Shown: piece by piece, positions 43,351 to 52,412 of the stretch
Numbering within the stretch: position 1 is the first letter of the stretch
How the letters are laid out: each line of letters opens with the position of its first letter
Assembly (NCBI RefSeq): GCF_042432825.1
Contig: NZ_JBHLWN010000077.1
Coordinates: 1-64,000, forward strand
Length of the DNA stretch: 64,000 nt
Source of the DNA: Gordoniibacillus chartarius
GTDB taxonomy: Bacteria > Bacillota > Bacilli > Paenibacillales > NBRC-103111
Direction of reading: 5' to 3'
Position numbers and translations under genes: made by a program
The notes under the pieces: generated by a model
The model's input: only the letters and a program-made list of their open reading frames with translations
The model's database searches: none
What the model was told of the DNA's origin: nothing

Positions 43351-44347
43351 CGACGACGATCCCCTTTCGTTCCAGCTGGTTGCGAAGATTGGCGCTAGGC
43401 CCGCTTTTTCCCGGGGGCGCAAAGAAGTGCCATATGACCCCTTTCACTTGGCCAGTCTGCAAAAGCAACAGATCTTTGGGCGCTTGATCTTGCAAAAGCT
43501 GCGTCTCCGTATACGTATAAAAAGCCTGATGAGCAATACCGCCGGCATCTAAAGCATCGACGACACGGCTCTTCCCTTGCTCCATCGGATAAGTGCGCTG
43601 AGTGCCGCCGGTAACCTTCCGCAAATAGGCGGATGCTTGACGCTCGGAGCGGATCGATACCGCCCCGCCGTCTTCGCGCTGCGGCTCCTGCAGAACAGCC
43701 TTTGCTTGCCGGGGAGTAATGCGACCGCGAATGACGCTCGTATACGTGCGGGTCAAATCGACTAACCGGATCAACTCGGCGGGTTCGACGATGACGGCTT
43801 CCTTGTGTGCCTGATCAGCGGCAGGCAGCGTCCCAAACCGGTCAATCGCCCGCAAGCGGAATGCACGCTCGAAATGCGCCTCCACTTTACGAAACAGTAC
43901 ACGGTCGGCTAAACCGATATAACCTGTAATATCTGCCGGCAAGCGTTCAGCTGCCGCATAGAGCTTCGCCGTAACACCGCTGCCGCTTCCGTCACCGGTA
44001 CCGGCCGCCGGAAGGTCAATCCGTCGGTCTCCCGATCCAGTCAGCGAACCGAACCAAGACATCATCCCTTCTCCAACCCGCCAATACAGCCCTCTACCGC
44101 TTTTACCTCCCGCATCCGCCCAGGTAAACGCCGCTCTCTCCGACCTTTCCGCCGCAGCTTGATTCAGCTGTACGAGACCGAACACATACAGCGCAAAGAC
44201 AACAAGCGTCATAGTTGCAAAAATAAGCAGCGGAGCGGCTAACGATGCTTCCAGCGTAAAGCTTCCCTGCTCGCCCTTCGTAAATCGCCGTAACCGGCGA
44301 GCCCGTATCAAGGCGCCGTACAATCGGTGGTCGGGCCTGGTACGCAT
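43337..44347 (-). CDS. TadE-like pseudopilin
   Basis: A 336-aa protein. A prepilin-type segment GEQG/SFTLEASLAAPLLIF with Glu at +5 begins after about 28 basic residues and is followed by one membrane helix. The extracytoplasmic part is large, with a Gly/Ser linker near residue 118. Its ATG lies inside the 3' end of the pilin gene (40-base overlap), a sign of tight coupling. Confidence 0.75.
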   Translation of the reverse strand: MRTRPDHRLYGALIRARRLRRFTKGEQGSFTLEASLAAPLLIFATMTLVVFALYVFGLVQLNQAAAERSERAAFTWADAGGKSGRGLYWRVGEGMMSWFGSLTGSGDRRIDLPAAGTGDGSGSGVTAKLYAAAERLPADITGYIGLADRVLFRKVEAHFERAFRLRAIDRFGTLPAADQAHKEAVIVEPAELIRLVDLTRTYTSVIRGRITPRQAKAVLQEPQREDGGAVSIRSERQASAYLRKVTGGTQRTYPMEQGKSRVVDALDAGGIAHQAFYTYTETQLLQDQAPKDLLLLQTGQVKGVIWHFFAPPGKSGPSANLRNQLERKGIVVVVHT

Positions 44348-44535
44348 GGGCTCACCGTGCTATCCTTCAAATTGCCGTTCGCTTTCCCGAGAATGTCCTG
44401 GAACCAGCCCACAATCCACTTCCGGAATACGATCGCAATCGCAACGAGAACCGCCACAATCAGGAGCACTTCCAAAGTTCCAAGCCCGTCCTCATCGTTC
44501 CACAAGCGCTGTAACCTATTTTGAATTTCTGCCAT
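44308..44535 (-). CDS. Flp1-type pilin
   Basis: A 75-aa protein that fits a type IVb (Flp) pilin: a short charged leader, cleavage at EDG/LGTLE with Glu at +5, and a hydrophobic helix (VLLIVAVLVAIAIVF). The C-terminus, PCVPGPTTDC, has two cysteines that could form a loop. It is the likely major subunit of the pilus. Confidence 0.8.
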   Translation of the reverse strand: MAEIQNRLQRLWNDEDGLGTLEVLLIVAVLVAIAIVFRKWIVGWFQDILGKANGNLKDSTVSPCVPGPTTDCTAP

Positions 44536-44550
44536 TTTCTACTTGCCTCC

Positions 44551-45417
44551 TTAAGAATTCGCGTTCATCAGCATAACTGCAGGCGATGCGATCACGATTA
44601 AGATCACAACAAATACAATCACCATCGGAAATACGAGCTTGGAGGACGCCTCTTCTCCAAGCGTCCGCGAAAGCGATTTGCGCTTGTCCCACAGCTCTTT
44701 GGACAGCGTACGCAGCGCTACGGAAAGATCGTCTCCGCCTCGCTTATAGTGAAGCATGAGTGTGGAGACGAACACGGTCACCTCCTGAACGCCGCACCTC
44801 TTCTGAAAATCGTCCAAAGCCTTGGCAAGCGATACGTTCATTCGCAGCTCATGTATAGCTTGCGACAGCTCCTTCAAAAGCGCCCGATCGGCCCTGCCGT
44901 GACGTTCTACGACTAGCGCCAACGCTTGCTGCACTGTCTCTCCCGCATTGGTCAACAGCAAAATTTGCGTCACTAACTCCGGCAGCTCCAGCAGCATCGC
45001 TCGTTTCCTTCTCCGCAGCCGCTCGTCAAGCAGTCGCAAATGAATAAACGGAGTAACTGCAGCGGAAATCGCTCCAAACAACAGTACCTCGTGCGACGAA
45101 TCCGATATAAAGCCCAAAAGCGTAAAGCCGACGAGTGAACCGTATGCCGTAAGCGCCATTCTCGCCATGGACAGCTTCGTCTCCGCAAGCGCATGCCGGG
45201 TTCCGATCAGAGCCGTATGCAGGTGATGCAGCCGGATCGACCATCCGGTTGCTCGCCGCCATACATCCAGCTTGTCCAGAGCATATAGGAATGCGGGTGT
45301 GAGACTGTTCCAACGCTGGGGACACGGCGATTCCCGGATAACCGCGGCATAAGCACGATGCGTTAGAAGATGAGCAGTAATAAACACCGCGATCTCTAAC
45401 GTCAAAATCAACAGCAT
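44551..45417 (-). CDS. TadC-like inner-membrane assembly protein
   Basis: A 288-aa T2SSF-domain protein with membrane helices near the start, middle (about 105-145) and C-terminus. The T2SSF cytoplasmic domain (about 150-260) includes ELVTQILLLTNAGETVQQAL and KALDDFQKRCGVQEV. It pairs with the product of the preceding gene to form the pilus platform. Confidence 0.85.
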   Translation of the reverse strand: MLLILTLEIAVFITAHLLTHRAYAAVIRESPCPQRWNSLTPAFLYALDKLDVWRRATGWSIRLHHLHTALIGTRHALAETKLSMARMALTAYGSLVGFTLLGFISDSSHEVLLFGAISAAVTPFIHLRLLDERLRRRKRAMLLELPELVTQILLLTNAGETVQQALALVVERHGRADRALLKELSQAIHELRMNVSLAKALDDFQKRCGVQEVTVFVSTLMLHYKRGGDDLSVALRTLSKELWDKRKSLSRTLGEEASSKLVFPMVIVFVVILIVIASPAVMLMNANS

Positions 45418-45438
45418 CGTACCTAGAACCTCCTTTCG

Positions 45439-46305
45439 TTACACGCCAATACGCATGATGCGTCTTGTCAGCGCAAAGCAGCCGATGAGCGCGAGCAGCG
45501 CAGCCGACATCGTGATTCTTCCGCCTCCTTCATACAACGGAGCCATATATTCGGCTGCAGTCACCCGCAGCACGGTGACGATGACGAGCGGCGCTGCCAG
45601 CAGCACTTTCGACTCGAATTTCTTCTGTGCGAGCAGGACGGCGATATCCTGTTCAATCTCCAGCTTCTCGCCGATAATTGTCGAGGTCCGTCTGACGATT
45701 TCGACCAAATTGCCGCCCGTCCGCTTACAAATCGAGAATACGTCGGCAAATTGCCTCGCATCCTCCAACCCGCTGCGGCGGCTGAAATCAGCTATTGCAG
45801 CTTCAATTGTTCCGCCTAGCTTCAGCTTCCGCAGCATGACCTCCAATTCTTCAATCATCAAGCTGGTCCCTTGCGGGTACAACAGCCGCATATCCTGCAA
45901 TGCGTCGGCAAACGCTTGTTCCACAGATTTTCCTGCCCCTAGCGAAGAGGAGACCGAGTACAAAGCTTGCTTGAATTGGACCCGAAGCGTATGCACCCTG
46001 CGGTCACGAAGCAGAGCGGCTCGATAGCGCACCAGCCCGAACCCGCATGGCAAACCGAGCAGTACAATGACCCAGCTTCCGAAAAATACATAACTAATAG
46101 CGCCGCACATCAAGCCCCCAACCAGCACGGTTATCATCCGTTCCTTGGCAGTCAGCGTATATTCCCGATAATCGGGAAGAGAAGGTTGCGGTGAAGAGGC
46201 AGCGTTCCCCCTTTCTTCCGCCGCAATACTGCGCGATCGCTCCTTCCAACGAAGCAGCACCCAAAGCATGATCCCTATGACCAAAGCGGCGATGACCGTC
46301 ATCAT
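45439..46305 (-). CDS. TadB-like inner-membrane assembly protein
   Basis: A 288-aa T2SSF-domain protein. Membrane helices occur at the N-terminus, at 68-95 and at the C-terminus; the T2SSF domain includes FKQALYSVSSSLGAGKSVEQ and FADVFSICKRTGGNLVEIVR. The start overlaps the stop of the ATPase gene by four bases, as in other TadA-TadB pairs. Confidence 0.87.
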   Translation of the reverse strand: MMTVIAALVIGIMLWVLLRWKERSRSIAAEERGNAASSPQPSLPDYREYTLTAKERMITVLVGGLMCGAISYVFFGSWVIVLLGLPCGFGLVRYRAALLRDRRVHTLRVQFKQALYSVSSSLGAGKSVEQAFADALQDMRLLYPQGTSLMIEELEVMLRKLKLGGTIEAAIADFSRRSGLEDARQFADVFSICKRTGGNLVEIVRRTSTIIGEKLEIEQDIAVLLAQKKFESKVLLAAPLVIVTVLRVTAAEYMAPLYEGGGRITMSAALLALIGCFALTRRIMRIGV

Positions 46306-47558
46306 TCGTGTAATCCTTCCTCCGCGCCCAGCAATGCATCAGGAATGTTCAGCCCCGCTGCAACCAGCTTTTCCGTTGACCGGAGCCGCTGGCCTGTCGG
46401 AGTCAGATGTCCTTCAACCCGTCCGCCGCCGTCGCCGTGTTCCCTGAAAACAAACAACGGATTTAGCTCGATCTCGCCGTGCCGCAAACCGATTACCTCA
46501 TGGATTTCGGTAATTTTCCGCGAACCGTCCCGCAATCGGGAGACATGGACGAGAATGTCCAGAGCCGAGGCGATTTGTCTTCGGATCACTTCCGTCGGCA
46601 GCGGCGCTGCGCTCAGCACCATCGTCTCCAGCCGGCTCAGCATGTCGCGGGACGTATTAGCGTGGCCGGTGGACAAGCTCCCCTCATGTCCTGTATTCAT
46701 CGCCTGCAGCATCTCAAGCGCTTCTCCGCCCCGCACTTCTCCGACAATAATTCGGTTGGGCCGCATGCGGAGCGAAGCGCGGATCAAATCGCGGATCGTA
46801 ATCTCGCCTTTGCCTTCCGCGTTGGCGTTCCGCGTCTCCAATGCTACCCAGTTCGGAATAGACGGTAACTGCAGCTCCGCGGAATCCTCAATCGTGACGA
46901 TTCGCTCCTCGGCCGGAATGAATCCCGACAACGCGCCAAGCATCGTCGTCTTGCCGGAGCCGGTACCGCCGCTGACAAAGATGTTGTACTTCGCTTTCAC
47001 AAGAGCTTTCAGCGCATCCGCAGCTTCGGCTCCAAGCGACCCCTTCATGATCAGGTCGGACATCGTAAACGGCTTATCCGGAAATTTACGAATGGTCAAT
47101 GTCGGCCCCTTCAGCGCAACAGGCGGCAGCGCTACATGCACACGGGAACCGTCCGGCAGCCGGGCGTCGACAAGCGGTGATGCATCATTGACGACACGGT
47201 TGATTTGGGCGACGATCGCCTGAATGACATCCTCCAGCTTTTCCCGGCTCTCAAACCGAGCGTCCGCCCGCCTCGTCAATCCTTCCCGTTCGATAAATAT
47301 CGTTTCATGATCGTTGACCATGATTTCCGTGACTGAAGGATCGTCAAGCAGCGGCTGGAGCGCGTCTAGACCGCGAAAGGAATGAAACAGCGTATAAACG
47401 GCTTCTTTACGCTGACGCATCGTCCAACCGCCGTCGCGTGCTTCCTGCATGACCGAAGCTTCGATTAAATCCCGCAGCTGGTCATCCGACAACGTGCCGG
47501 TATAATCGAGTCTTTCGTGAATGCGCTGCCTCAGCTCGCTCAAGACGGATCGTTCCAC
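46302..47558 (-). CDS. TadA/CpaF-type secretion ATPase
   Basis: A 418-aa hexameric ATPase powering pilus assembly. Walker A is SGGTGSGKTT, the Asp box ITIEDSAELQL-like (VTIEDSAELQ), Walker B region RMRPNRIIVGEVRGGEALEM and the His box STGHANTSRDML. GTG 47558 with AAAGGAG was chosen; the frame further upstream is antisense-like. It overlaps the CpaE-like gene by 19 bases. Confidence 0.9.
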   Translation of the reverse strand: MERSVLSELRQRIHERLDYTGTLSDDQLRDLIEASVMQEARDGGWTMRQRKEAVYTLFHSFRGLDALQPLLDDPSVTEIMVNDHETIFIEREGLTRRADARFESREKLEDVIQAIVAQINRVVNDASPLVDARLPDGSRVHVALPPVALKGPTLTIRKFPDKPFTMSDLIMKGSLGAEAADALKALVKAKYNIFVSGGTGSGKTTMLGALSGFIPAEERIVTIEDSAELQLPSIPNWVALETRNANAEGKGEITIRDLIRASLRMRPNRIIVGEVRGGEALEMLQAMNTGHEGSLSTGHANTSRDMLSRLETMVLSAAPLPTEVIRRQIASALDILVHVSRLRDGSRKITEIHEVIGLRHGEIELNPLFVFREHGDGGGRVEGHLTPTGQRLRSTEKLVAAGLNIPDALLGAEEGLHE

Positions 47559-48679
47559 GTCGCCGCGCTCCTTTCCGGAACTTGAGCGATCCCTTGAAAT
47601 GCCTCCCATAGCGTCTGGGTATAGAACGCCGCCTTCAGCAGCTCCTCCGGATGCTTGACCATTTTCCATTGGGGGACATATGGCAGCACGCCGGAAGGAT
47701 CGATGCCGATCCGGTCGTATCCTGTAGGTGTAAGACCGACATATTTGCCGGCGATGAACGACAAGCGCCCGGCGAATTTGTCGATCACGCCGTCCGCCCG
47801 CCACAGCTCGAGCATCGCTTCCGTCTTATGTAAAGCGCCCGCATCGTCCGTGACGATCCACATGATGCGGTCGCTGCCCTGAAGCGCCCCGCGGTTTCGG
47901 CCGCTCCAGCCGGCCTCCAAATCCACAATAATCCAGGCGAATCGATTCGACTTCTTCAATGCATTCAACAACAGCTCGGCGTCCTCGGCGCTCATGTCCG
48001 CAGCATCATCCGGATGGGCGAAGGCATCGGTATAATACAAATGCCGGTATAAGCCTGGACGAATCAGCTCGCCGATCCGTTCGATCGCAGTGTGCGGCTT
48101 TGCTTTGGCGTAATACAACCACTCCGCCATACGCGGCGAAATCTCCCGCTTCATCCACAGAGCAGACGGCAGAGACTCGAGACTGACCAGGCATACGTCC
48201 TCGCCTTGCTGGGCAAGCCGCATCGCAAGGTTATAAGCAGCTGTCGACTTGCCGCTCCCTCCGCCGGCAGAAAACCAAGTAATGACCCGGCTTCTCCCGT
48301 CGCTCGCCTTCCCTGCGAAAGCATGACGGGAATTATTGCCGGAGGCTGTTAGCGCCCTGCGGACAGTTTGCATCAGCTGGTCTAGCGGCAAGTATCGAAA
48401 CGCATAATGAACGCCGGTAGGCAAACGCCCAGTGTCGGTGAGCGATTCCAGCAGCAGAACTACCGGTCCTTCCCCCTTGTCGCCATGCGGCCACAAACGT
48501 TCGGCAGCAAGCAGCACTCCGCAATCATGAGCTTGCCGCAATGCCGCCAGTGCCGCATCAGGCTTTGAAAATACTTTAATCTCAATCATCCCGCCGTCAT
48601 CCCGCGCTCGTACGTAGTCGCGGACTCCCTGCACATAATCGGCGTCATCATCTAGCAAAATCAACTCCAGCTTATTCAT
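47540..48679 (-). CDS. CpaE/TadZ-like ATPase
   Basis: A 379-aa protein. An N-terminal receiver-like region (1-110, LILLDDDADYV) precedes a MinD/ParA-type P-loop domain with FSAGGGSGKSTAAYNLAMRL near residue 134. CpaE/TadZ proteins place the Tad machine in the cell. ATG 48679 was chosen, with GGGGGG upstream; it overlaps the preceding microprotein by eight bases. Confidence 0.85.
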   Translation of the reverse strand: MNKLELILLDDDADYVQGVRDYVRARDDGGMIEIKVFSKPDAALAALRQAHDCGVLLAAERLWPHGDKGEGPVVLLLESLTDTGRLPTGVHYAFRYLPLDQLMQTVRRALTASGNNSRHAFAGKASDGRSRVITWFSAGGGSGKSTAAYNLAMRLAQQGEDVCLVSLESLPSALWMKREISPRMAEWLYYAKAKPHTAIERIGELIRPGLYRHLYYTDAFAHPDDAADMSAEDAELLLNALKKSNRFAWIIVDLEAGWSGRNRGALQGSDRIMWIVTDDAGALHKTEAMLELWRADGVIDKFAGRLSFIAGKYVGLTPTGYDRIGIDPSGVLPYVPQWKMVKHPEELLKAAFYTQTLWEAFQGIAQVPERSAATWNDPS

Positions 48680-48782
48680 ACAGCCCCCCGTTCCGCCGTA
48701 AACCGGCAAATCCTGCAATCGAACACCATATACCGGCTGCTGCCAGTATGATCACCATGCGCAGCATCAATCTCTTCGACAT
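48672..48782 (-). CDS. 36-aa membrane microprotein at the head of the tad operon
   Basis: A short frame not usually called by gene finders: MSKRLMLRMVIILAAAGIWC, then SIAGFAGLRRNGGLYE. It has a near-ideal SD (AAGGAGG, five bases before the ATG at 48782), a basic N-terminus and a single hydrophobic helix. It overlaps the CpaE-like start by eight bases, so it may couple translation or be a membrane peptide acting on the Tad machine. No family is recognised. Confidence 0.6.
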   Translation of the reverse strand: MSKRLMLRMVIILAAAGIWCSIAGFAGLRRNGGLYE

Positions 48783-48802
48783 GCATCCTCCTTACCGAAC
48801 GA

Positions 48803-48853
48803 CAAAAAAGCACGCACTGACTCGGAGTAAATACTCTCCGGTCAGCGGTGCTT
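48803..48853 (-). terminator. terminator between the kinase gene and the tad genes
   Basis: AAGCACGCACTGAC pairs with GTCAGCGGTGCTT (a few mismatches) over an inner GGAG/CTCC stem, followed on the minus strand by six T residues. Only about 10 bases separate it from the SD of the next gene. Confidence 0.8.
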
Positions 48854-48891
48854 CCGCATTCGAATTGGTATGTAAGGGTAATTATACCAGA

Positions 48892-50484
48892 TTATCCGGT
48901 TTTGACAAGTGATTTTTTTTCGATCCAGCCTGTAAATGCCGAAGCGATCAGCTTCCGATCTTTTCGTTCCAATGGAATCGCGCTTCCGCCCCATTGCGCC
49001 TCAAGCATGCATCGCGTATCGAAGGATGGAAGCGACACCGACGCCTTACCCGGCAGCATATCCAGCCACTCGCTGCGGCGGGCCGACCTCGCATCGCGGT
49101 TTGCAAGCCATGTTATTGCGGCGCCAGATTTTCCCTGCTCGTCTAACTGCTGCAGCACGGCGCGCACCTCGGAACGCTGCAGCTTTCCCGGTGACGGATC
49201 GACAACGACGATTCGCTCATCCGCCCTCGCCAGCAGCGGTGCCAAAGATCGTTGCCGCCAATGATGGCCGATATCAACAATAACAACGGAGTTTTGAAAG
49301 AGGCTCATCCATTCTCCGGTCAGCTCTTCATTCCAGGACTCGCAGGATAGCGTTGGATGAGACGGCAAATAGGTTGTATAGCCGCTCCTCCACTCTGCAG
49401 CTTGCCGCCGGTCGCCGGCGAGCAGAAGCTCGCTGAGAAAGCGGTATCCGCGGGGCGCTTTCCGTTCCCCGTCCAGCAAGGCGTAATGGTCCGAACCGAA
49501 AGGCGGAAATTCGGCGACAGCGTGCCGGACATGAGCATCTTCAAGCGCATGGGATAATGCAAACGACGCAAAGGTTGCGCCCGCCCCGGCGTACAAGCCG
49601 CCGACGACGATAACCTTCGTTAGAGGACGACGTTCCGGCCGATCTGCGCCCCCGTACAATGCGACGGTTTCCAGCGGCTTCCTTCGGCCTGCCTGCCGAA
49701 GCATGTCCATGACCTGCGCCGCATGCTGCGGCCGATCCGCGGGCTCCGCGGCCAACAGCCGATCGACGGTACCGAGCAAGGACGGATTCAAGTCCGAACG
49801 AAGCACGGCGAGCGGCTTCCCGGTCATCGCCGCATACTGCCCTCCGCTAAGCAAATAATATAGGACAGCTCCCAACGAATACAAATCCGAGCGAGGGTCG
49901 GTCTGTTCGCCGCGCAGCTGCTCCGGAGATGCGAATCCGACCGTTCCGAGAGGAACTGTATCCGCTGTTCGATCCGGCTTAAAGCGTCTGGCGATACCGA
50001 AATCAATCAGCTTGATGCGGCCGTGCTCGTCGATCATAATGTTGCCCGGCTTGATATCGCGGAACACGATCGGCTCCGGTTGATTGTGCAAATAAGTAAG
50101 CACACTGCACAGCTGCATGCCGATGGAGACGACGCTTTCCTCGCGCAGCGCCCGGCGGCTCTGCTGCATGACCGATTCAAGGGTCATTCCAGGCACGAAC
50201 TCCATCACGACGATGTAACTGCCGCCGGGAACGCTAGGAGCTTCGTAATCGACAATTTGCGGCAGCAAAGGATGCTGCAGACCGGCAAGCAATTGCGCCT
50301 CCCGAAGGAAGTCAGCCGAATCGCCGAGCATCGGCGTCGTCTCCTTGATCGCCCATCTTTTGCCGGGCAGCCGCAAATCTTCAGCCTCAAAGACGCGGCC
50401 CATCCCACCTTCGCCAATGAGACGCACAATCCGATACCGGCCATTCACCAAATCGCCTGTTTGACGAGTCGAAATGTGACGCAC
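48892..50484 (-). CDS. Ser/Thr protein kinase fused to a ParA-like P-loop domain
   Basis: A 530-aa protein. A Hanks-type kinase domain (17-280) has GEGGMG, the ATP lysine in AIKE (K47), FRDIKPGN with catalytic D143 (HRD has become FRD), DFG at 161-163 and a SPE motif. Residues about 315-530 resemble a MinD/ParA fold with VVVGGLYAGAGATFAS-type loop, where the usual lysines are missing. There is no membrane segment or PASTA repeat. GTG 50484 follows GGGAGGGG. It is next to the Tad cluster, whose FHA protein is the likely phospho-partner. Confidence 0.85.
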   Translation of the reverse strand: MRHISTRQTGDLVNGRYRIVRLIGEGGMGRVFEAEDLRLPGKRWAIKETTPMLGDSADFLREAQLLAGLQHPLLPQIVDYEAPSVPGGSYIVVMEFVPGMTLESVMQQSRRALREESVVSIGMQLCSVLTYLHNQPEPIVFRDIKPGNIMIDEHGRIKLIDFGIARRFKPDRTADTVPLGTVGFASPEQLRGEQTDPRSDLYSLGAVLYYLLSGGQYAAMTGKPLAVLRSDLNPSLLGTVDRLLAAEPADRPQHAAQVMDMLRQAGRRKPLETVALYGGADRPERRPLTKVIVVGGLYAGAGATFASFALSHALEDAHVRHAVAEFPPFGSDHYALLDGERKAPRGYRFLSELLLAGDRRQAAEWRSGYTTYLPSHPTLSCESWNEELTGEWMSLFQNSVVIVDIGHHWRQRSLAPLLARADERIVVVDPSPGKLQRSEVRAVLQQLDEQGKSGAAITWLANRDARSARRSEWLDMLPGKASVSLPSFDTRCMLEAQWGGSAIPLERKDRKLIASAFTGWIEKKSLVKTG

Positions 50485-50518
50485 AGCATCCCCTCCCGAT
50501 AGGTAAATATTCCCTTTC

Positions 50519-50547
50519 AGTATAAGTGAATGCTGTCGAATTTTCCA
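50519..50547 (-). promoter_or_regulatory. candidate promoter of the kinase gene
   Basis: On the minus strand a good -10, TATACT (50519-50524), with a weak -35, TGGAAA, 17 bases upstream. It lies in the 209-base gap before the kinase gene; nothing else was seen in that gap. Confidence 0.4.
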
Positions 50548-50693
50548 CAAACTTCTAAAGGCAGCGATGCATTCGACGGCAGCAAGCTCCGTCACCATTC
50601 TCCAATATTGGACAGCGGCAGCACCATTTCGGAGGGCACAGCATCATGCCGGTGCAGGCTTATTCGCTGCAAAGTGAACCGTTCTAGTTCCCG

Positions 50694-51347
50694 TTATGGG
50701 TGAAGAGAGGCACGTAAGGGAGGCATTGCGGCAAGCTCCCAGCACCTTTTAGGTTTGCCGTATCGCCCCATCTCCGTTTCCTGCAGCGACATCACATTCC
50801 ACTCGGCGAACAAGCGGGATATATCGGCTTCGTCAAAAAAGCGCTTGCGCCTTCCTTTATGCTCATAATAATGCGGCTCCACTTCCGTGCCGGCCCCAGC
50901 CCCATAATGAACGTCGCGCACTGAATTGAGCCGGGCTAGCAAAGCGCCGCCGGGACCGATCACTCTGGCGATGTCGCGCACAATTTGAACCGTTACATCC
51001 CAGCGAAAATAATGCAGCGACAAATCCGCCACTATGAGCTTTGCCGCACCATCCTCAAACGGCAGCCCCTGCGTCATGTCAAACCGCCGCGTTTCGCAGC
51101 CGGGAAGCAGCCGGGCAATTCTGTCCAACGCCTCTTGCGAAAAGTCGCATGCAATCACGCTTCGGCCGTGTTCGGTCAAGTACTGCGTGTCGCCGCCGAT
51201 GCCGCAGCCTAAATCAATGATCGGCACGTCGCCCGCAGCTTCAATCAGCGGAATATATTTATCGAGCCAACCGTCGTAGGACGGTGCCGATACCTCCAAG
51301 TCCGTGTACACGTCGTTCCAATACTGCTCATCCTTCCGGCCGCTCAT
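50694..51347 (-). CDS. class I SAM-dependent methyltransferase
   Basis: A 217-aa methyltransferase. Motif I is PIIDLGCGIGGDT (about residues 42-54), motif II VIACDFSQEAL and a motif IV-like LIVADLSLHYF; the post-I segment GPGGALLARLNS is typical. The substrate is unknown. A GAGGTG SD lies right after the RlmM-like gene, so it is probably co-transcribed. Confidence 0.85.
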   Translation of the reverse strand: MSGRKDEQYWNDVYTDLEVSAPSYDGWLDKYIPLIEAAGDVPIIDLGCGIGGDTQYLTEHGRSVIACDFSQEALDRIARLLPGCETRRFDMTQGLPFEDGAAKLIVADLSLHYFRWDVTVQIVRDIARVIGPGGALLARLNSVRDVHYGAGAGTEVEPHYYEHKGRRKRFFDEADISRLFAEWNVMSLQETEMGRYGKPKRCWELAAMPPLRASLHP

Positions 51348-51356
51348 TCCAGCACC

Positions 51357-52412
51357 TCATACACGCCTGAACAGCAGCGTCAGCTCGTCGCGGTTGTGAA
51401 ACAGCTGCTTGGCACGGAGCAGCTCCAGCCCCCCGGTGAACATCGCCGTCAGCTCCTTCACAGTCTGAAACGCCTTTCCGTGCATCAGCTTTACGGTTAT
51501 GATTGCGGTCCCGCCGGCGCGAAGCGCATAGAGGAGATCGCCGACGAGCTTGCCCATCATTTTCGGACTCCAGCTCATGTCGCATACGAGCAAATCAAAC
51601 GAATTCGGCTGCAGCGTAATGTCGCCCGCATTTTTGCGCAGGTGGGTCAGCCGCTTGTCGGCTAATAGCGACGGATGCATCGCCGCCGGATCGACCGCCG
51701 TGACCCGCAATCCGCGCTCCAAGAGCAGCGAGCTCCAGCCGCCCGGCGCCGCGCCGATATCGAGCGCGTTCCGGTACTGCGTCAAATCGAGTCCGAACCG
51801 CTGCTCGGCTTCCAGCAGCTTAAATTTCGCCCGTGAAATTTGCTCCTCTTCGCGCTGAAAACGGACGGCGCCGCCCGACCAGTCCGATAAATTATCATCC
51901 GGACGTGACACCCCTGCATACAACACCGAAGCGGTGGCATACACCGAGACGATCCGGTCCGCTCCGCGTACGACGGTTTCGCAGCCGAATGCCTGCTCCA
52001 GCGCCTCTTGAACGACGGCTCTCGCATCCGCGGCGCTGTAAGGCAGCCCTGCTCCTTCCTGCTTCCGCACCTGCACGGCAACGCGAATGCCCCGTTCTAT
52101 TCCCGCAGCCGTTTTGGCCCAGTCAGCTAGCGACTCCAAATCGCTCCCGTCCCCATGCCCGGCAAGATCGGCGTCAACCGGCTGGATATGCCGCAGAAAG
52201 ATCGGCTCCCGCTCGCGCAGCAGCCGGGCGGCCTCCGAGGCGGGCACCGGCAGCTCCATCAGGAATATCTCCGCAGGGGCGAGATAACGCATCGCCGCGC
52301 CAGGGAACAACCGCCGCACTTCCTCCTGCGCCTGCTGAGCGTAGCCGTGATTAGACGTTCCGATGAACCGGGACAGCGCGGCTCCTGCGGAACGTTGTAT
52401 CGATTCATTCAC
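51357..52412 (-). CDS. RlmM/FtsJ-like rRNA 2'-O-methyltransferase
   Basis: A 351-aa protein. An N-terminal THUMP-like region (1-175) precedes an RrmJ-fold domain: SRAKFKLLEAEQRFG, SAM motif ALDIGAAPGGWSSLLLERG, DMSWSP, ITVKLMHG and RDELTLLFRR, which form the K-D-K-E tetrad. This matches RlmM-type 23S rRNA ribose methylation. It starts at GTG 52412, overlapping the ABC gene stop. Confidence 0.85.
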   Translation of the reverse strand: MNESIQRSAGAALSRFIGTSNHGYAQQAQEEVRRLFPGAAMRYLAPAEIFLMELPVPASEAARLLREREPIFLRHIQPVDADLAGHGDGSDLESLADWAKTAAGIERGIRVAVQVRKQEGAGLPYSAADARAVVQEALEQAFGCETVVRGADRIVSVYATASVLYAGVSRPDDNLSDWSGGAVRFQREEEQISRAKFKLLEAEQRFGLDLTQYRNALDIGAAPGGWSSLLLERGLRVTAVDPAAMHPSLLADKRLTHLRKNAGDITLQPNSFDLLVCDMSWSPKMMGKLVGDLLYALRAGGTAIITVKLMHGKAFQTVKELTAMFTGGLELLRAKQLFHNRDELTLLFRRV

